Positions 34,441-47,700 of a stretch of DNA of 64,000 nt are shown here, piece by piece. A program made the translations under genes and the position numbers. The stretch comes from Akebia trifoliata (lineage: Eukaryota; Streptophyta; Magnoliopsida; Ranunculales; Lardizabalaceae). How positions within the stretch are numbered: the stretch's first letter is position 1; each line of letters starts with the position of its first letter. The notes under the pieces are model-generated. The model made no database searches, was not told the DNA's origin, and was given only the letters and a program-made list of their open reading frames with translations. The stretch is taken from positions 8,679,974 to 8,743,973 of the forward strand of contig CM030716.1 of assembly GCA_017979445.1 (NCBI GenBank). The letters run 5' to 3'.

Positions 34441-37033
34441 ATTGATTAAATTTTTCGTTTCAAAATAAAACATGTAATTATATAAAGAAAAAGAGCTGCT
34501 ATTAGCATCCCAAATTTCACTTATGACACATCAATTTCTTAAGAAATTTTATTGCCACCTCACATTTTACTTATTATACTTCAATTAATTATCACACCAT
34601 AATTAGAATAAAATACAACATTCACATTACAAAACATACAAAGATTAGTTTTGATAGTGATAAACCAAGTATTAATTGAAATACTAGTATTATAAACAAA
34701 GAAAATAAAATGAAGAAACAAAAAATCAGCTACTCAAATGTGATTCTTTGGCATTGTTGTACTCCAATACTTAATTATGAACACCATAATTCACTACTTG
34801 CAATTAGTAAAAATTTATAGAAATATAATGAACATCTAAACAAATACTATAAAAGCTAGGTAAAGGATTTAATATGTGAGCATAAAATTGCAATGCAAAT
34901 AGATTCTTACTAGAGTAGTAATTTTAAATAGAGAAACACATATGCAAATTAAATAAAGAGTTAGGGTAAACTCATCAAGCCATGAGTACACATCTATCCA
35001 AAGTGCATCTAACACATGGACCAAGTACAAACACATATGTCCAGATTTTCTTGTAAATATATGAGACTAAATGCATGCATATAAAATTTACAGTTTTAAG
35101 GAATTGATGCATACTACATAAATTACTTCAAAATTTACCATGAGAGATAGAAAGCATGAAAGGTCAACAAATTAGGAGTGATAAGGTAATAATGCAACTC
35201 ACCCAATGTCATTTCTTGAGCATAACATACATGCTTCTCATCATTGGTTAGCATTGTCAAAATCCGTAACAAACAAGCACAAATATTAGTAATTGAATAA
35301 GAATAAAAAGTAGTTTCAATGTGTAAATTTTAAATAAAACCTAAAACTTATACAAACTGGTAGCATTCATAAGATTTTGATGATTATAATAGAAAACTTG
35401 AGGTTTGGTGCCTTACCTAAATGCCGAGGTTGAACTTGCCAAGAAAGGCACCAATAAGCAATTTAAACAAGTAGTAGCATCCAACATTTATAAAGGCAAA
35501 AAGGGGTTGCCTACTGTTCAAGATCATTATGCAAACATAAATAAATGAAAACCCAAATAAGGATTAAGGAAAATGTCTAATTCAAATAAAAAATTATTGT
35601 TGTTCTTTCAAATAAAAAAATATAAAACTCATTTTAAGCATCCATACCTGTATATTTTACTTCTTGTACAAGGAGAAAAAAAAAATCATTCTCAAGAGTT
35701 TAAGTTTATCAAGTTGAACAAGTGAAATATCTGACACCTTTATGCATCCATACCCCTATCTTAGAAATAATGACTTACTATATGAGAGACAAGGAAAAAA
35801 TATTCTAATCAACTCTTTAAATGAAAGATTTTCTTCAAAGTTTAATGTACACAAATGAAAAGGGAATGTTTATATGGAAACCAATAAGCATATCAAAACA
35901 AAGGTACAAACTTGATTATGGTAATAGTCTATTTATACATAATGCTAACAGTCACTTTGTCAATTTCACATGATTTCAGACCAATAAGGAAATAAGAGAA
36001 GAAACCCACAGTAACATGGAATCTATCTTCTAAGAAGAAAACATAACAATTCAATAATGAAGTATCAATAAGTTAAATTTTTGTGAGTGGAACCGGTTAG
36101 TTATTTGTACAATGAAATATGCAAATACATAAGTTATATTATTTGGCATCTTGAACCAATAATGTTTGAGGGAACATAAATATGATTCAAAATTTTGCAA
36201 TTAAATTGGATTGGAAATCCACTTCAAAAACATGAGTGTGCTAAGATTTTTGTGGGATAAAACAGACTACAAAAATAAAGTGAAAGTACATACACAGAGA
36301 AAAGGAAGAGAGATCCAAACACATTAAGGAAATTAAGATATTCTCAGTTAAAATAATAAAGTTGTCTTCTTTTGATCCATAGATAGAATTGAAGATTAAA
36401 TATAACCATTTAACTCAATCAAGCAAACTCAGTTATGATGGTATCATATTGTGCAGATATGAGTTCCACACACACATACAACACTTGATCAGTTTCTACT
36501 TGCATCAATTAATGGAATTAGTACCACTTTGGGTTCTCAAACAGTATCAGAGGTATCAAGATGTTTGGAATTCAAGTTGTGCATTAATTATGGATAAGAA
36601 ATAAAGGTCATAGAAAGAGAACAATAGGAAAGAATGAAAACTAAATTTGATGATCGAGCAGAAGCGCATTAATTTTAAATCTTACAATTAACAAACTTTT
36701 GTTGTGTTTCGATACCCATAATACATACCAAAATTCGATTCAAAACATACATATCATAGGTACATATTGATAGATTATATTCAATGATTCTAATTTTTCT
36801 TTTTCAATGCTTAGAAACTTAGAGACTGAAATTGACCTGTTTTGATCTTCCTCAAAGCCTTATTGAGGGACATTCTTTTCTTTCTCATACCATGAAGAAT
36901 ATTGTTTTGATGGATTCCCAAGCCTATACCTGAAGAAATGAGAAAAATACAAATAAATATCTATTACAATACTAATTTCAAAAAATAATTAACCACTTGC
37001 ATAAGCATTTATTTGATTCTTACTGACACTTTT
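34441..37033. other. AT-rich intergenic spacer
   Basis: 2.6 kb with no recognisable coding frame, repeat border or RNA gene. Short frames such as 36389-36604 have no supporting motif. Confidence 0.5.
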
Positions 37034-37254
37034 CTTGTGTTTGATTGCATTTTTACATGGAAATTTTTCATCCCAATCAAAAAGTCCACCAAAATATAGA
37101 TTTAATTTTTCCACCTATATGGGTAGGAAAGTAAAATCAATCCATATTTTTCATCCTCAAAATATCATCTTCTTCTTTCTCACTCATAACTTCTTCTTCC
37201 CTATCACGACCACCACCACCACCATCATCACCATCACACTAACCTCGCCATGGT

Positions 37255-37588
37255 TGTTAGTATAATATGAGTATGAAGAGAGTTGATAAATTGAACACAG
37301 AACAGAGGAACAAACTGAGTTATTTTATTCGTACTGAAACTAGCCTATATATAGGCATACAAGCAGCTGAAACATAACAAAGGACTTCCAACTATTGCAT
37401 AAGAATAGGTCCACTAAAACACATTCTTACTGACTTGTAACTACAACCAAAAGACCAGGAGAAAAATAACAAACCAATAAACTACTTCCTATAGACCAGG
37501 ACAAAATAACAGACTCAACAATACTAAATTAAAAAACTACTATTATTGAAGACTTGGTCAAATGACTAACTACAGACTTCTTTTAACA
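37255..37588 (-). repeat. 3' LTR of the young copia
   Basis: It begins TGTTAGTATA and ends TTTTAACA on the plus strand, so TG...CA at the termini. I saw no difference from 41912-42245. 'CTATATATAGGC' near 37344 is a likely TATA region for the leftward promoter. Confidence 0.95.
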
Positions 37589-37600
37589 CCCTCCCTTAAA
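37589..37600 (-). other. Polypurine tract of the young copia
   Basis: On the minus strand TTTAAGGGAGGG abuts the 3' LTR. This is the expected position for the plus-strand primer. Confidence 0.85.
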
Positions 37601-37651
37601 CTGATATCTGCAGAATTCAGTTTAGGAATAAACTTCAACACCTTGCAACAT

Positions 37652-40600
37652 TCACCCTTGAACATCCTTTAAAGAACATAGTCCAAGCATACTTCGAAGC
37701 TTCATGAAAACAGCAGGCTTGAGGGGCTTGGTCAAAATATCTGCAATCTGATCTTCACTTCTACAGAACACCAAATCAATAACTTCATCCTTACATAAAT
37801 CACGCAAGAAATGATACCTCACATCAATATGTTTGCTTCTCCCATGTAGAACTGGATTTTTTGACAGCTTTATTGCAGAAATATTGTCACAGTAAATCAA
37901 AGTTGGACCTTGTTGCTGGTTGTATAATACCTCAAGTATCCTGCGTAACCAAATAGCTTGACATGAACTTGATGCTGCAGCAACAAACTCAGCTTCTGTT
38001 GTTGACAAAGTCACTATTTGTTGTTTCTTGGAAGACCATGTAATAGCTCCATAATTGAACATGAACATAGTCCCGGAAGTACTCTTTCTATCATCAAGAT
38101 CTCCAGCATAATCACTATCTGAGAATCCAATCAAGCTTGAATTTTCATCACTTTTGTACAGAATTCCAAAATCAGTAGTACCTTTCAAGTAGCGAAAAAT
38201 TCTCTTTGCAGCTAAGAGATGAACTTCAGTCGGATTCTCCATGTATCTGCTGATTAAACTGACAGCATGCATGATATCTGGTCTTGTTGCTGTCAAATAC
38301 ATAAGACTCCCAACAATTTGCTTGTAAAGAGTAGTATCTACCCTTTTACCTGCTCCATTCTTTGTGAGTTTCAGACCATGTTCAGTTGGAGTTGAAACTG
38401 AGTTGCAATCTTTCATTTTAAACCTCTCTAGAATTTCTAGAGCATATTTCTTTTGAGAAATGAAAATACCAGCAAATGATTGCATCACCTTAATGCCAAG
38501 AAAATAGTGCATTAATCCCAAATCTGTCATATCAAATTCTTTCATCATAGACTTCTTAAAATCAGCAAGCATGGCTTTATCATTACTAGTATAAATGAAA
38601 TCATCAACATATAAACACACAATTAAAATCTTCTTATCAGCACCGTATCTAGTGTAAAGTGTGTGTTCATATGGACATTTGATAAAACCTCCCTTAGTAA
38701 AATAAGCATCTATGCGACTGTACCAAGCTCTTGGTGCTTGTTTCAGTCCATATAATGCTTTTTTTAACCTGTATACCTGATTCTCATAGCCTTGCTTCAC
38801 ATATCCAGGGGGTTGGTCAACATAGACTTCTTCCTCCAACTCTCCATGCAAAAATGCCGACTTTACATCTAACTGATAAATAAACCATGAGTTCTGGGCA
38901 GCCATGGATAACACCAAACGAATAGTGTCAAGCCTTGCAACTGGAGCAAACACCTCTTTGTAATCAACACCATGTTCCTGCTTGTACCCTTTTGCAACAA
39001 GCCGAGCTTTGTACTTGTCAACTCCCCCATTTTTTTCAACTTTGTTTTATAAACCCATTTAACACCAATGGATTTATGTCCTTTTGGAAGATCGATTAGC
39101 TCCCAACTATTATTTTTCTCTATAGACCCAATCTCTTCATTCATGGCTTTTTGCCATTTTGAATCCTTGACAGCTTCTTGGAAGGTAATGGGATCACAAT
39201 CTGATAACAAAGCATAATGGGCAATTGTATCATAATTATCAGATTGAACACCACTTACCTCATAATCTTCCATCCATGCTGGCCTCCTTCTGATTCGTTG
39301 AGATCGAGAAGTTTCCTCTACTGTTTGATTTTCGTTGGAGTCTTGTGGTTGTTGTAGTTGCTGATCTAATTACAGCGATGTAGTACTAGTCGACGGAGGT
39401 GGTTGCATCTGCATTTCTTCTTCCTTTCCATCAAAACTCACAGGTATTTGCTGCTGCCCTGGACTGTTTTCAGCCCAGTTCCAAGTGTTTTCTTCATCAA
39501 AAACAACATCACGGCTGATGACGATCTTCTTTGTGGTAGGATTGAACAATTTGTAAGCTTTGGATTGTTCACTAATTCCAAGAAAGACACATGTTTCACC
39601 TTTGTCATCTAGCTTCTTCCTCTTCTCATCTGGAATGTGTGCATATGCAATGCACCCAAAAATCCTGAAGTGATCAACGGTTGGCTTTCGTCCACTCCAA
39701 GCTTCTTCTGGTGTCATGTTTTGAACAGCAAATGTAGGACTCTGATTTAAAACATGGACACTCCAATTCACTGCTTCTGGCCAAAATTTCTTCGGAACTC
39801 TCCCAGTTGCCAATATGCTTCTCACCATATTTAGAATTGTTCGGTTCTTCCTCTCCGAGATTCCATTTTGCTGGGGTGTGTAGGCTGCTGTCAATTGTCT
39901 CCGAATACCATGCTCATCACAGAAAACATTAAATTCCTTTGAGCAAAATTCTCCACCACGATCTGTACGAAGAGTTTTAATTGTTTTGCCCATTTCATTT
40001 TCAACATGTGTCTTGAAGCTTTTAAATGCACTAAAAGCTTCTGATTTTTCTTGCAAGCAATAAACCCAAGTTTTTCGACTATAATCATCAATGAAGGTAA
40101 TTAAGTATCTTTTACCTCCATTAGATGATGGGTTTATAGGTCCACAAATGTCAGAATGCACTAACTCCAAGACTTTCTTCGCTCTCCATGATTTTCTTTG
40201 TGGAAATTGCTCCCGATGTTGTTTGCCGACAACACACTTTTCGCATACTCTGTTGGGAGGAATAATTTGAGGAAGCCCAGTCACCATGTTCTTCTGAGAA
40301 AGAGTCTTCAACCCATTGAAATTCAAATGACCATAACGAAGATGCCAAAGCCATGTTGAATCATTTTCCTTGACCATTAAACAACTCTGAAGAGTCTCAA
40401 CTTGTAGTGGAAACAATCTGTTTGCTGTCATCTTAGCATGAGCAATTAGACCCCTTTTAGAATCATGGATTTCACAAGCACCATTCTTAATTGTAGCCTC
40501 GTATCCTTTTTCTTGTAGCTGTCCAAGGCTCAATAAATTACTTTTCAAATCAGGAATATAAAAAACATTTGACATAGTCTCAATGTTATTATCTCTAGTC

Positions 40601-41718
40601 CTGATTTGAATGTCACCCTTTCCCATAACATTTATTTTAGAATTATCACCAAAGCTTACAATAGTACGAAATTCTTTATTTAAATGAGAAAAGAGTGACT
40701 TACTACCACACATATGATTGCTGCAGCCTGTATCCAAATACCATATGTTTGGTCGAAGCTTGTTTTCATTTACATGGAACGCCATCAATAAAGTTTCTTC
40801 TTCCTTCTCTACAAAATTCGATCTCTCCCACCTTCCTTTGTCTTGGGGTAATCTGGTGTAACATTCAGATTGATAATGCCCAAGCTTGTGACACCTGAAA
40901 CATTCTACCTTGGATTTGTCTGGTCGTTGATCACGTCCTCTCCCTTTGCCTCTAAAGTCAGAATCAGATTTTTGATATTGTCTGCCTCCATCTTTATTAC
41001 CTCGGCCTCCTCTTCCTCTGCCTCTCCCTCGACCTCGATCTACTGATCTATTTGGCGTCGAAGCGTTGTTGTCAGTTGAAGCCTTTAGAGCTTGCTCCTC
41101 ATTATCTTGCTGAATAATTTTTTTCTCATGAACCAGCAATGATCCTTGCAATTCATCAATTGAAAGTGCATCGAGATCCTTCGATTCTTCAATAGTACAA
41201 ACGATGTAATTAAATTTTGGAGTCATTGATCGAAGAATCTTTTCTACTATTGTAACATCTGTTATAGTGTCGCCGTGGATACGCATCTTGTTGACGATTG
41301 CCATCGCCCGTGAAAAGTAATCCATAACTGGCTCTCCTGACTTCATCCGAAGTGTTTCAAATTCCGAACGAAGAGCTTGAAGTTGCTGCCTTTTTGACCT
41401 TGCTGATCCTTGATACTTCTTTTTCATAGATTCCCAAATTTGCTTGGAGGTGTCTTTGCAAAGAATGGTCTCCAAGATTGAGCGATCAATTGCTTGAAAG
41501 AGATAATTTTTGGCCTTGAGATCCTTCAACCTCTGTCCGTCAAGATCAGTTTTTTGTTGGTCTGTTAGCATTGTGCCTGCTGCTGGTTCTACCACTCCAA
41601 CTTCAACGATCTGCCAATACTCCTTAGACTTAAAGAAATTCTCCATCAACATGCTCCAATGATCATAATGACCATCAAAGCGTGGAATTGCTGGTTGAAC
41701 AAAATTTTCAGAGGCCAT
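37652..41718 (-). pseudogene. Copia gag-pol polyprotein, two lesions
   Basis: The chosen start is the ATG at 41718 ('MASENFVQPAIPRFDGHYDH'), the usual beginning of this gag type. In order: gag core; an RG-rich stretch and CCHC knuckle 'CFRCHKLGHYQSEC' (about residues 273-286); protease 'WYLDTGCSNHM' with DTG (about 328); integrase zinc-binding region and 'CEKCVVGKQH'; integrase core with 'HSDICGP', 'RTDRGGEF' and 'NGISERKN' supplying D, D and E; then reverse transcriptase with 'CLYVDDFIY' near 38605 and RNase H with 'SDSDYAGD' near 38110, ending in 'DILTKPL' and a stop at 37652. A TAA at 39372-39370 and a one-base shortfall in the A-run at 39030-39036 split it into three frames. Otherwise all catalytic motifs are present. 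Confidence 0.93.
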
Positions 41719-41896
41719 AATCACTGCTGCACCTAAAAAAATGGTAAGCTGCTGCTTCAAAATTGTCTCACAAAACCTCTCTTATCTCACTTTTGGCAAT
41801 GTCTCAGTTTTATAGACTCACCCTCACTCTTTTTGGCTCTCTTAGCTTCACTATTTTTTAAAAAAAAATTGCTCCTAACTCACTGATTTTCTAACC

Positions 41897-41910
41897 TGGC
41901 TCTGATACCA
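41897..41910 (-). other. Primer-binding site of the young copia
   Basis: The minus strand reads TGGTATCAGAGCCA, complementary to plant initiator-Met tRNA, one base inside the 5' LTR. Confidence 0.92.
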
Positions 41911-41911
41911 C

Positions 41912-42245
41912 TGTTAGTATAATATGAGTATGAAGAGAGTTGATAAATTGAACACAGAACAGAGGAACAAACTGAGTTATTTTATTCGTACTGAAACTAG
42001 CCTATATATAGGCATACAAGCAGCTGAAACATAACAAAGGACTTCCAACTATTGCATAAGAATAGGTCCACTAAAACACATTCTTACTGACTTGTAACTA
42101 CAACCAAAAGACCAGGAGAAAAATAACAAACCAATAAACTACTTCCTATAGACCAGGACAAAATAACAGACTCAACAATACTAAATTAAAAAACTACTAT
42201 TATTGAAGACTTGGTCAAATGACTAACTACAGACTTCTTTTAACA
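41912..42245 (-). repeat. 5' LTR of the young copia
   Basis: Same sequence as 37255-37588 as far as I can read. It should contain the promoter for leftward transcription. Confidence 0.95.
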
Positions 42246-42470
42246 ATCGTCACCATCGCCGTCACTATCGTCGTCGCCGTCATCACCATCTTCGCTCTCT
42301 CTCTCTCTCTCACCTCCATCACCACCACCACCACGTCCTCCTCCGCTCCTTATCATTTTTCAAGGCTCTTCTTCTCCACCCTAAACCTCTCCCTCTCCTC
42401 TCCTCTCATATTCTTTGTCCTCCCCCTCTTCTTCTTCTTCCTCTTCTTTATATATCTTAGATAATTTTCT
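42246..42470. repeat. CACC/GTC and CT-rich microsatellite tract
   Basis: Trinucleotide-like ATC/GTC/ACC runs, then CT repeats (about 42293-42311) and pyrimidine-rich sequence. An open frame here reflects the repeat, not a gene. It is the continuation of the similar CACCAC tract left of the copia at 37207-37250. Confidence 0.7.
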
Positions 42471-42596
42471 TATGATTTTATCCCAATAAAATCAAATAAT
42501 AGAATTTGATTTTCCAACCCTACCTATTTTTCATCATTATTTTTTCATAGATTTCAAATTTAATGAAAATTCACTTTCTATGTAATGAAACGCACC

Positions 42597-43431
42597 CTAA
42601 GTTTATTTCTAACTTTATTAGAGGTATGTGATCTAAATTCATTATTTTTGTTTATTTGATCAAATGTTAAATGTGATAGCTTAAGATCATTATTCATTGA
42701 AGGGTCACAAACTGAATCCGAAATTTGTTCGAGTCGGTTAGGTGTAACAAGCATGTCCTCAACTGAAGACTTGTTCTCTACAACTATTGTAAAGCTGTTA
42801 TAACAAATTTTGTATATTTTATTTTCCAGCTTTCTATTTCCGTATATATAGGTTTGAGACTAGGCAATTCTGTTATGTTCTTGACTGTATATATTAGATC
42901 GATTCCTTCAATATTAATACAGAAAAATATCTAAATTTCTATTCTCTTATCATGTCAAGGTGGACCAAATATACATCCCTAGATCCGCTTGACTTTTTTC
43001 CCCATGTTTTAGTGGACCTCCACCAAGGCATAAAATATCAGCTCATTTGAAAATTTGAGTTTTTCAATCACTGACTAAAAGATTTAGATTTTAGAACTAT
43101 TGATTTGTTTTATTTTTGTTTTGGAAATCAACGCGTCTGGATCGGCTTTTGGTGAAAAAAAAATATATTAGTTTATTGAGCCTAAAAAAGTGTCACATGG
43201 TTTTCGTACAAGCATCCTAAAAGGTCTGGCTGCTTTATTTTGTTTTAGTAGGCCAATTGTAAAGAGTACAGCGTTGCATTCTTTCCCCACAATAATTTAT
43301 TTGATTTTTCCATTTTTTATGTTACTTTTTGAACTATTGATGAAGAGGTTAGGAGAGATTTAAGTTAATTAAGATTTTTAAATTAACAATTACATTTGTA
43401 ACATATTAGTTAATCGATGTAACCTCTCTCT
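42597..43431. other. Intergenic spacer with a possible solo LTR remnant
   Basis: Sequence around 42720-42950 has an LTR-like look (GTATATATAGG near 42843, then 'AATATTAATACAGA' near 42911), but no TG...CA borders or target duplication were found. The rest is unassigned. Confidence 0.3.
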
Positions 43432-43439
43432 CTCTACCC

Positions 43440-44677
43440 CATGGTTTTTAAACTCGTCTGAGACCGAGACATATCGCCCGAGTTAACTCGGTATCACAGT
43501 CTAACGAGATCAACTCACAATGAGTCATGAGATGACCGTGTATCGTGAGATATGCGAGTCGTCTCGGACGATATTTTCGTAAAACTCGGACGATACGAAC
43601 GAGATATACAAGATATTACAGATTTTACGTTAACTAGCGTGACAAACGAGTTGTATCGGACGAGATTTTCAAAATCTCGTCTGAGTTAACCGAGTTTTAC
43701 CGAATATTTTTGAAATTAGTGATGGACCAATGATGCACATTGAATCAACACCGTTAAATTGTGGGCCATTTTCCTAAATCGCAAATATAGGATACTTCTC
43801 AACTGCTAATTACTGATGTAATTGAATACTTAGGATCATAAATTACTATGATCCCCTCAATAGTAAGGTAATCAATGGGTTCAAAATCCGATCCATTCAA
43901 ATTCGATAATTTCATATCTCGATTGAAGATTAGGGTTCTAAAAATAGTTTAGCTGTCAATGGATCCAAAATCCAATTTGTGCCTATTAGATAATTTCATA
44001 CATGGATTAAAGATTTGGGTTCCAATAAAAATTAGATCCGATAAGAATTTAATGCAGTAACCTATCAGATGGAATATGGATCAATCGTATCCCTATCCGA
44101 TAAAATGTGAGAAAGTAGGTCAATTGTGTTACATAATTGTGAAGTTTCTTTGTATTTTATTTTTTGGAATGTTGCTTCTTTGTATTTTATATGTCAAATC
44201 ATACTTATAATATGATGAAAATCAATTGAAACATATTTGGATCATATTGAAATCGAATAAAAACCAATTCCAATAAGGGTCGATCCAATTTTTATAATAC
44301 TGATTTTTATAAATTGAAATTAGTGTTTTAATTGATATTTTTGATGATAAGTTTGGTGCTCTTTAAATATTGTGTTTGGAAAACAAGTTTAGTGCACTTG
44401 TGCAATGAAAATGAAATAACGTAACAATGTAAATATTTAATTTATTTATTTTGATATGTATATTATGAATTTTTTTTAATTTTATATTTTTTTGGGGTTT
44501 ATTTTTTAATAGGAATCAATTCTGAAATTTTCCTGAATTTTTCAGATTTTTTAAATGGTCAAAAACCATTGTTTCAATGTCGAACGAGACGACTCGACTC
44601 GACGAGACGTATCGTCCGAGTCAACTCGGTATCTGAGGTGAACGAGACGATACGAAATACCGAGTTTAAAAACCATG
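43440..44677. mobile_element. Non-autonomous TIR transposon with 8-bp TSD next to the GDSL gene
   Basis: The 17-bp ends CATGGTTTTTAAACTCG (43440-43456) and its complement (44661-44677) are perfect inverted repeats. CTCTACCC flanks both sides (43432-43439 and 44678-44685), a perfect 8-bp target duplication, the length made by hAT and some Mutator-like transposases. Both sub-terminal regions are packed with CGAGT/ACTCG and GAGACG words (43455-43700, 44580-44665), possible transposase-binding repeats. The middle is AT-rich and non-coding. It ends 111 bases before the GDSL start codon, so it must supply part of the promoter or 5' leader. Confidence 0.9.
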
Positions 44678-44788
44678 CTCTACCCTATTAGGTTCATGAA
44701 GTGTTCAAAATTTTCTTATCTTTTACATCTGATTTCAACAGAAGACACAAACACTGGATGCTTCCTCCTTTCTGTGTTCTTAATTCCC

Positions 44789-47700
44789 ATGGCTTTGTAT
44801 ACTCTGCTTAAGTTTCTTATTGTATTGTTAGCCAACACTGCTGGTCCAGTGTTGTGTTGCTACACCTCCATCTTCAGCTTTGGTGATTCACTTGCTGACA
44901 CAGGGAATTTACTCTACTTAGAAGGCGATAATCCTTCCAACAAAGGCCGATATCCTTATGGAATGACTTATTTTCATCATCCTACTGGTCGATGCTCCGA
45001 TGGCCGTTTGATTATCGATTTCATTGGTACGTTTATTCACACATTATAAATTTCAAGTCATTAAAAATTATTTATTTTATAGTTTAATTTTTATTTTCAG
45101 AGCTAAGTATTTGAAGAAGAGTTTATAATTTAATTTTTATTTTAGTATTCATTTTAATGCCAATTGAAACGTTCATGTTCGGTTCAACTCAAAGACTTAG
45201 GGAGTTGTCTCAGATGAATGGATCAAATAAATACATTAATTCCATTCAATTTGAAAAAACGAATCTACTTTAATTGTCCAAATTTTTTTTTTTTATACTT
45301 TTAAAAATCATGCAACAATAATTTTAGGGATGAACCCTTCCCCACCCCCACTCCCTCCCTACACCCCATTTTTTAACATACTGTAAAAAAAATCCCAGAA
45401 AAAATAAAATGGCAAATGAATTTGAGTCCTTGAAATGACCCCTTCCCCATCAAGTTGGTATAGTAATAGAATCTCTCTACATCTAAATTACCCTAGATTT
45501 TAATTAGGAACATAGCTTTAAAACTCTCTGAGTCTTCCAAACTTGATGGTTGTGGTGATTGGTAAGCTCTATTTTACTAACTCGATGGTTGATCCACTCA
45601 GCAATTCGATGGATTATAAGTTTCAATTATAAAATATCAAAAATATGTTAAAATTTAATATATTTGTTTGAGATTCGTAAGTAATTTGAGTTGACTCATC
45701 TAATTGGACATATGAGAAGAGTCAAGTTTTAAAATGTATGGTAGAAATAGAGGAATTTACCAACTCATGGACAGAGATAAAAAAATTACCCAGTTTGCAT
45801 TTACACTAAAATATCCAAAATATTCCTTATGCTTGTTTCTTTAAAGTTAGGAGCAAAGTTGGTACTTCACCTTAAAACCTCTTTTATCCCAACTGTGTAA
45901 ATAGTTTGGAATGTGTGCTATGATTTTATCACATGATTTGGTGAGTTGCAAGAAGGAATGATCCCAACAGCCCTTGGCTCATGAAGAATGAGTACTTAGG
46001 GAAGAAACACATGATCCCAACCATTTAAACATTAAAGTCAATGGTTGAAATTTATTCTTGTAATAAGTATATCCAAGACATATGTGTTACCAAGATATGC
46101 ATATGTTTCGATTATTGAATTTTGTATCTAAATGATTGGGATCATTTGTTTTCTCACGACTCATGAATCATTCTTCATGAGTCAATGGATACCTACTCAA
46201 TAAATAAATATAAAAGGTATTTGTTTGATATAAAAACTTCATTACATATAAAGATATCCTTATCTTCTAAATTAGGTTATAATCTCATATCTTCTAAATT
46301 AGGTTATAATCTCATATCTTCTAAATTGATGAACTACCTGAAAAAGCACATGATCCAGACCATGCAAACATGAAATTTAAATATCAAAATTTTCTACTTA
46401 TCCTGATAAGACATATCTTGAGTATATGTATCCCAAAGATAAATATCTTGGATTTTGTGTTTACATGGTTAGGATCAGGTGTCATTCTTCATGAGTCAAT
46501 ATTGGAACGTGATCCATTTTAAAAATGTCTATGCCACAATAATTTTGACTTCTTACTTGTCCTCTATATTTTGTCCAATAATTTTCCTATCGACATTGTT
46601 AAGATCTTCCACATCAACTAACTTATATCATTGTTTTAATGAAAATAAATGGTGGTGATGTGAATACAGCCCAATCTCTCGGAGTTCCATTGTTACCTCC
46701 ATATTTGGCACGCACGAAAGACCAAGATTTGAGGCAAGGAGCCAATTTTGCTGTCACAGGAGCTACAGCTTTAGATGATGGATTCTTTAAGAACAAAAAT
46801 ATGAGCAATCCCTTTGCAATCTACTCTTTGAACGTTCAACTTGGTTGGTTCAAACAACTTATCCCTTCTCTGTGCAACTCATCATCAGGTACTATGTACT
46901 CCAACTTTCTCATTAAAACAATGATAATTATACCAGGGATGGTGACATAATATGACTTGGAGTTTCACCAAATGGATTCAATAAGAACTTTCCTAAATGG
47001 AGATATTGACTTAGGCATTAATGAGGAATAGATTCAAGGTTTTGAAGCATACAGTATAGAGAAGTTAGTTTGCATACTCAAGAATAATTGATTAAGTTAA
47101 AGAAGGCAATAATATCTAAAATCTTTGCTTTTTGGATTCATTAAGAACCCTATGGATTAGTTTATTTATCTTAAAATTAATCAGGGCAATTAAGCACAAT
47201 ATCCTCTTCTAGTATGTAAATGATACATGAGTCGTGCCGGAGTGACCTTAGGCTAGAATCTCATATGGCACTTCTTGATTTGAAAGTGTATGGAAAGCAT
47301 CTATGGTTCCTATCCACTTTCATGTCAAGTAGTGTGATATGAGGTTCCAGCCTGAGGTCACTTCAGCATTATTCATGATATATTGTTGGTCGCAATGTTT
47401 TGAAACCCATAAAGGATGATCGGTTGGACTGGTTGGAACCAAACCCACAAAAAGGGGCAGAACGAAGATAGGGCAGAGCCAAGGTTTGTGTATGTGAGGA
47501 GGGGGGATTGGAAACTATAATTAATGGTAAGGTTGAATAAATTGAAGATGACTGATTTCGGGGAGAAAATTCAAGGGTTCTTGTTAGATGTTGAAGAAAA
47601 GGGCATTTATATCATGAGAAGACACAAGTTAAGAGGCCATCCTCTTGGTTAAAATTTTTTGCCATAACTTTCTACCTTAAACTTATTCTAGTTTAATCCT

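Larger units (their letters stand above)
37255..42245 (-). mobile_element. Young Ty1/copia retrotransposon, near complete
   Basis: 4991 bp with two 334-bp LTRs that read as identical. The element is transcribed leftwards: primer-binding site at 41897-41910, polypurine tract at 37589-37600, and gag-pol between. Identical LTRs imply very recent insertion. The five flanking bases are ATGGT at the left and ATCGT at the right, a target duplication with one mismatch, odd for an element this young. One stop and one frameshift interrupt gag-pol. Confidence 0.95.
37034..42596. repeat. Possible TIR element split by the young copia
   Basis: If the copia (37255-42245) is removed, the remaining 570 bp have inverted-looking ends: TGTGTTTGATTGCAT at about 37037 and, on the other strand, GGTGCGTTTCATTACAT ending near 42596, both resembling a common plant MITE start. 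The interior has CAC/CAT and CT microsatellites. No target duplication was found, so this is tentative. Confidence 0.3.

Noticed and set aside
39403..39612. Plus-strand frames inside the copia
   Set aside because: Shadows of the minus-strand gag-pol coding sequence.
42219..42464. Plus-strand frame with Thr/Ile and Leu runs resembling a membrane protein
   Set aside because: Created by trinucleotide and CT microsatellites, and it starts inside the copia LTR.
44675..44788. Upstream in-frame ATG as GDSL start
   Set aside because: It lies in the terminal inverted repeat of a transposon and would bury the signal peptide; the ATG at 44789 fits the family.
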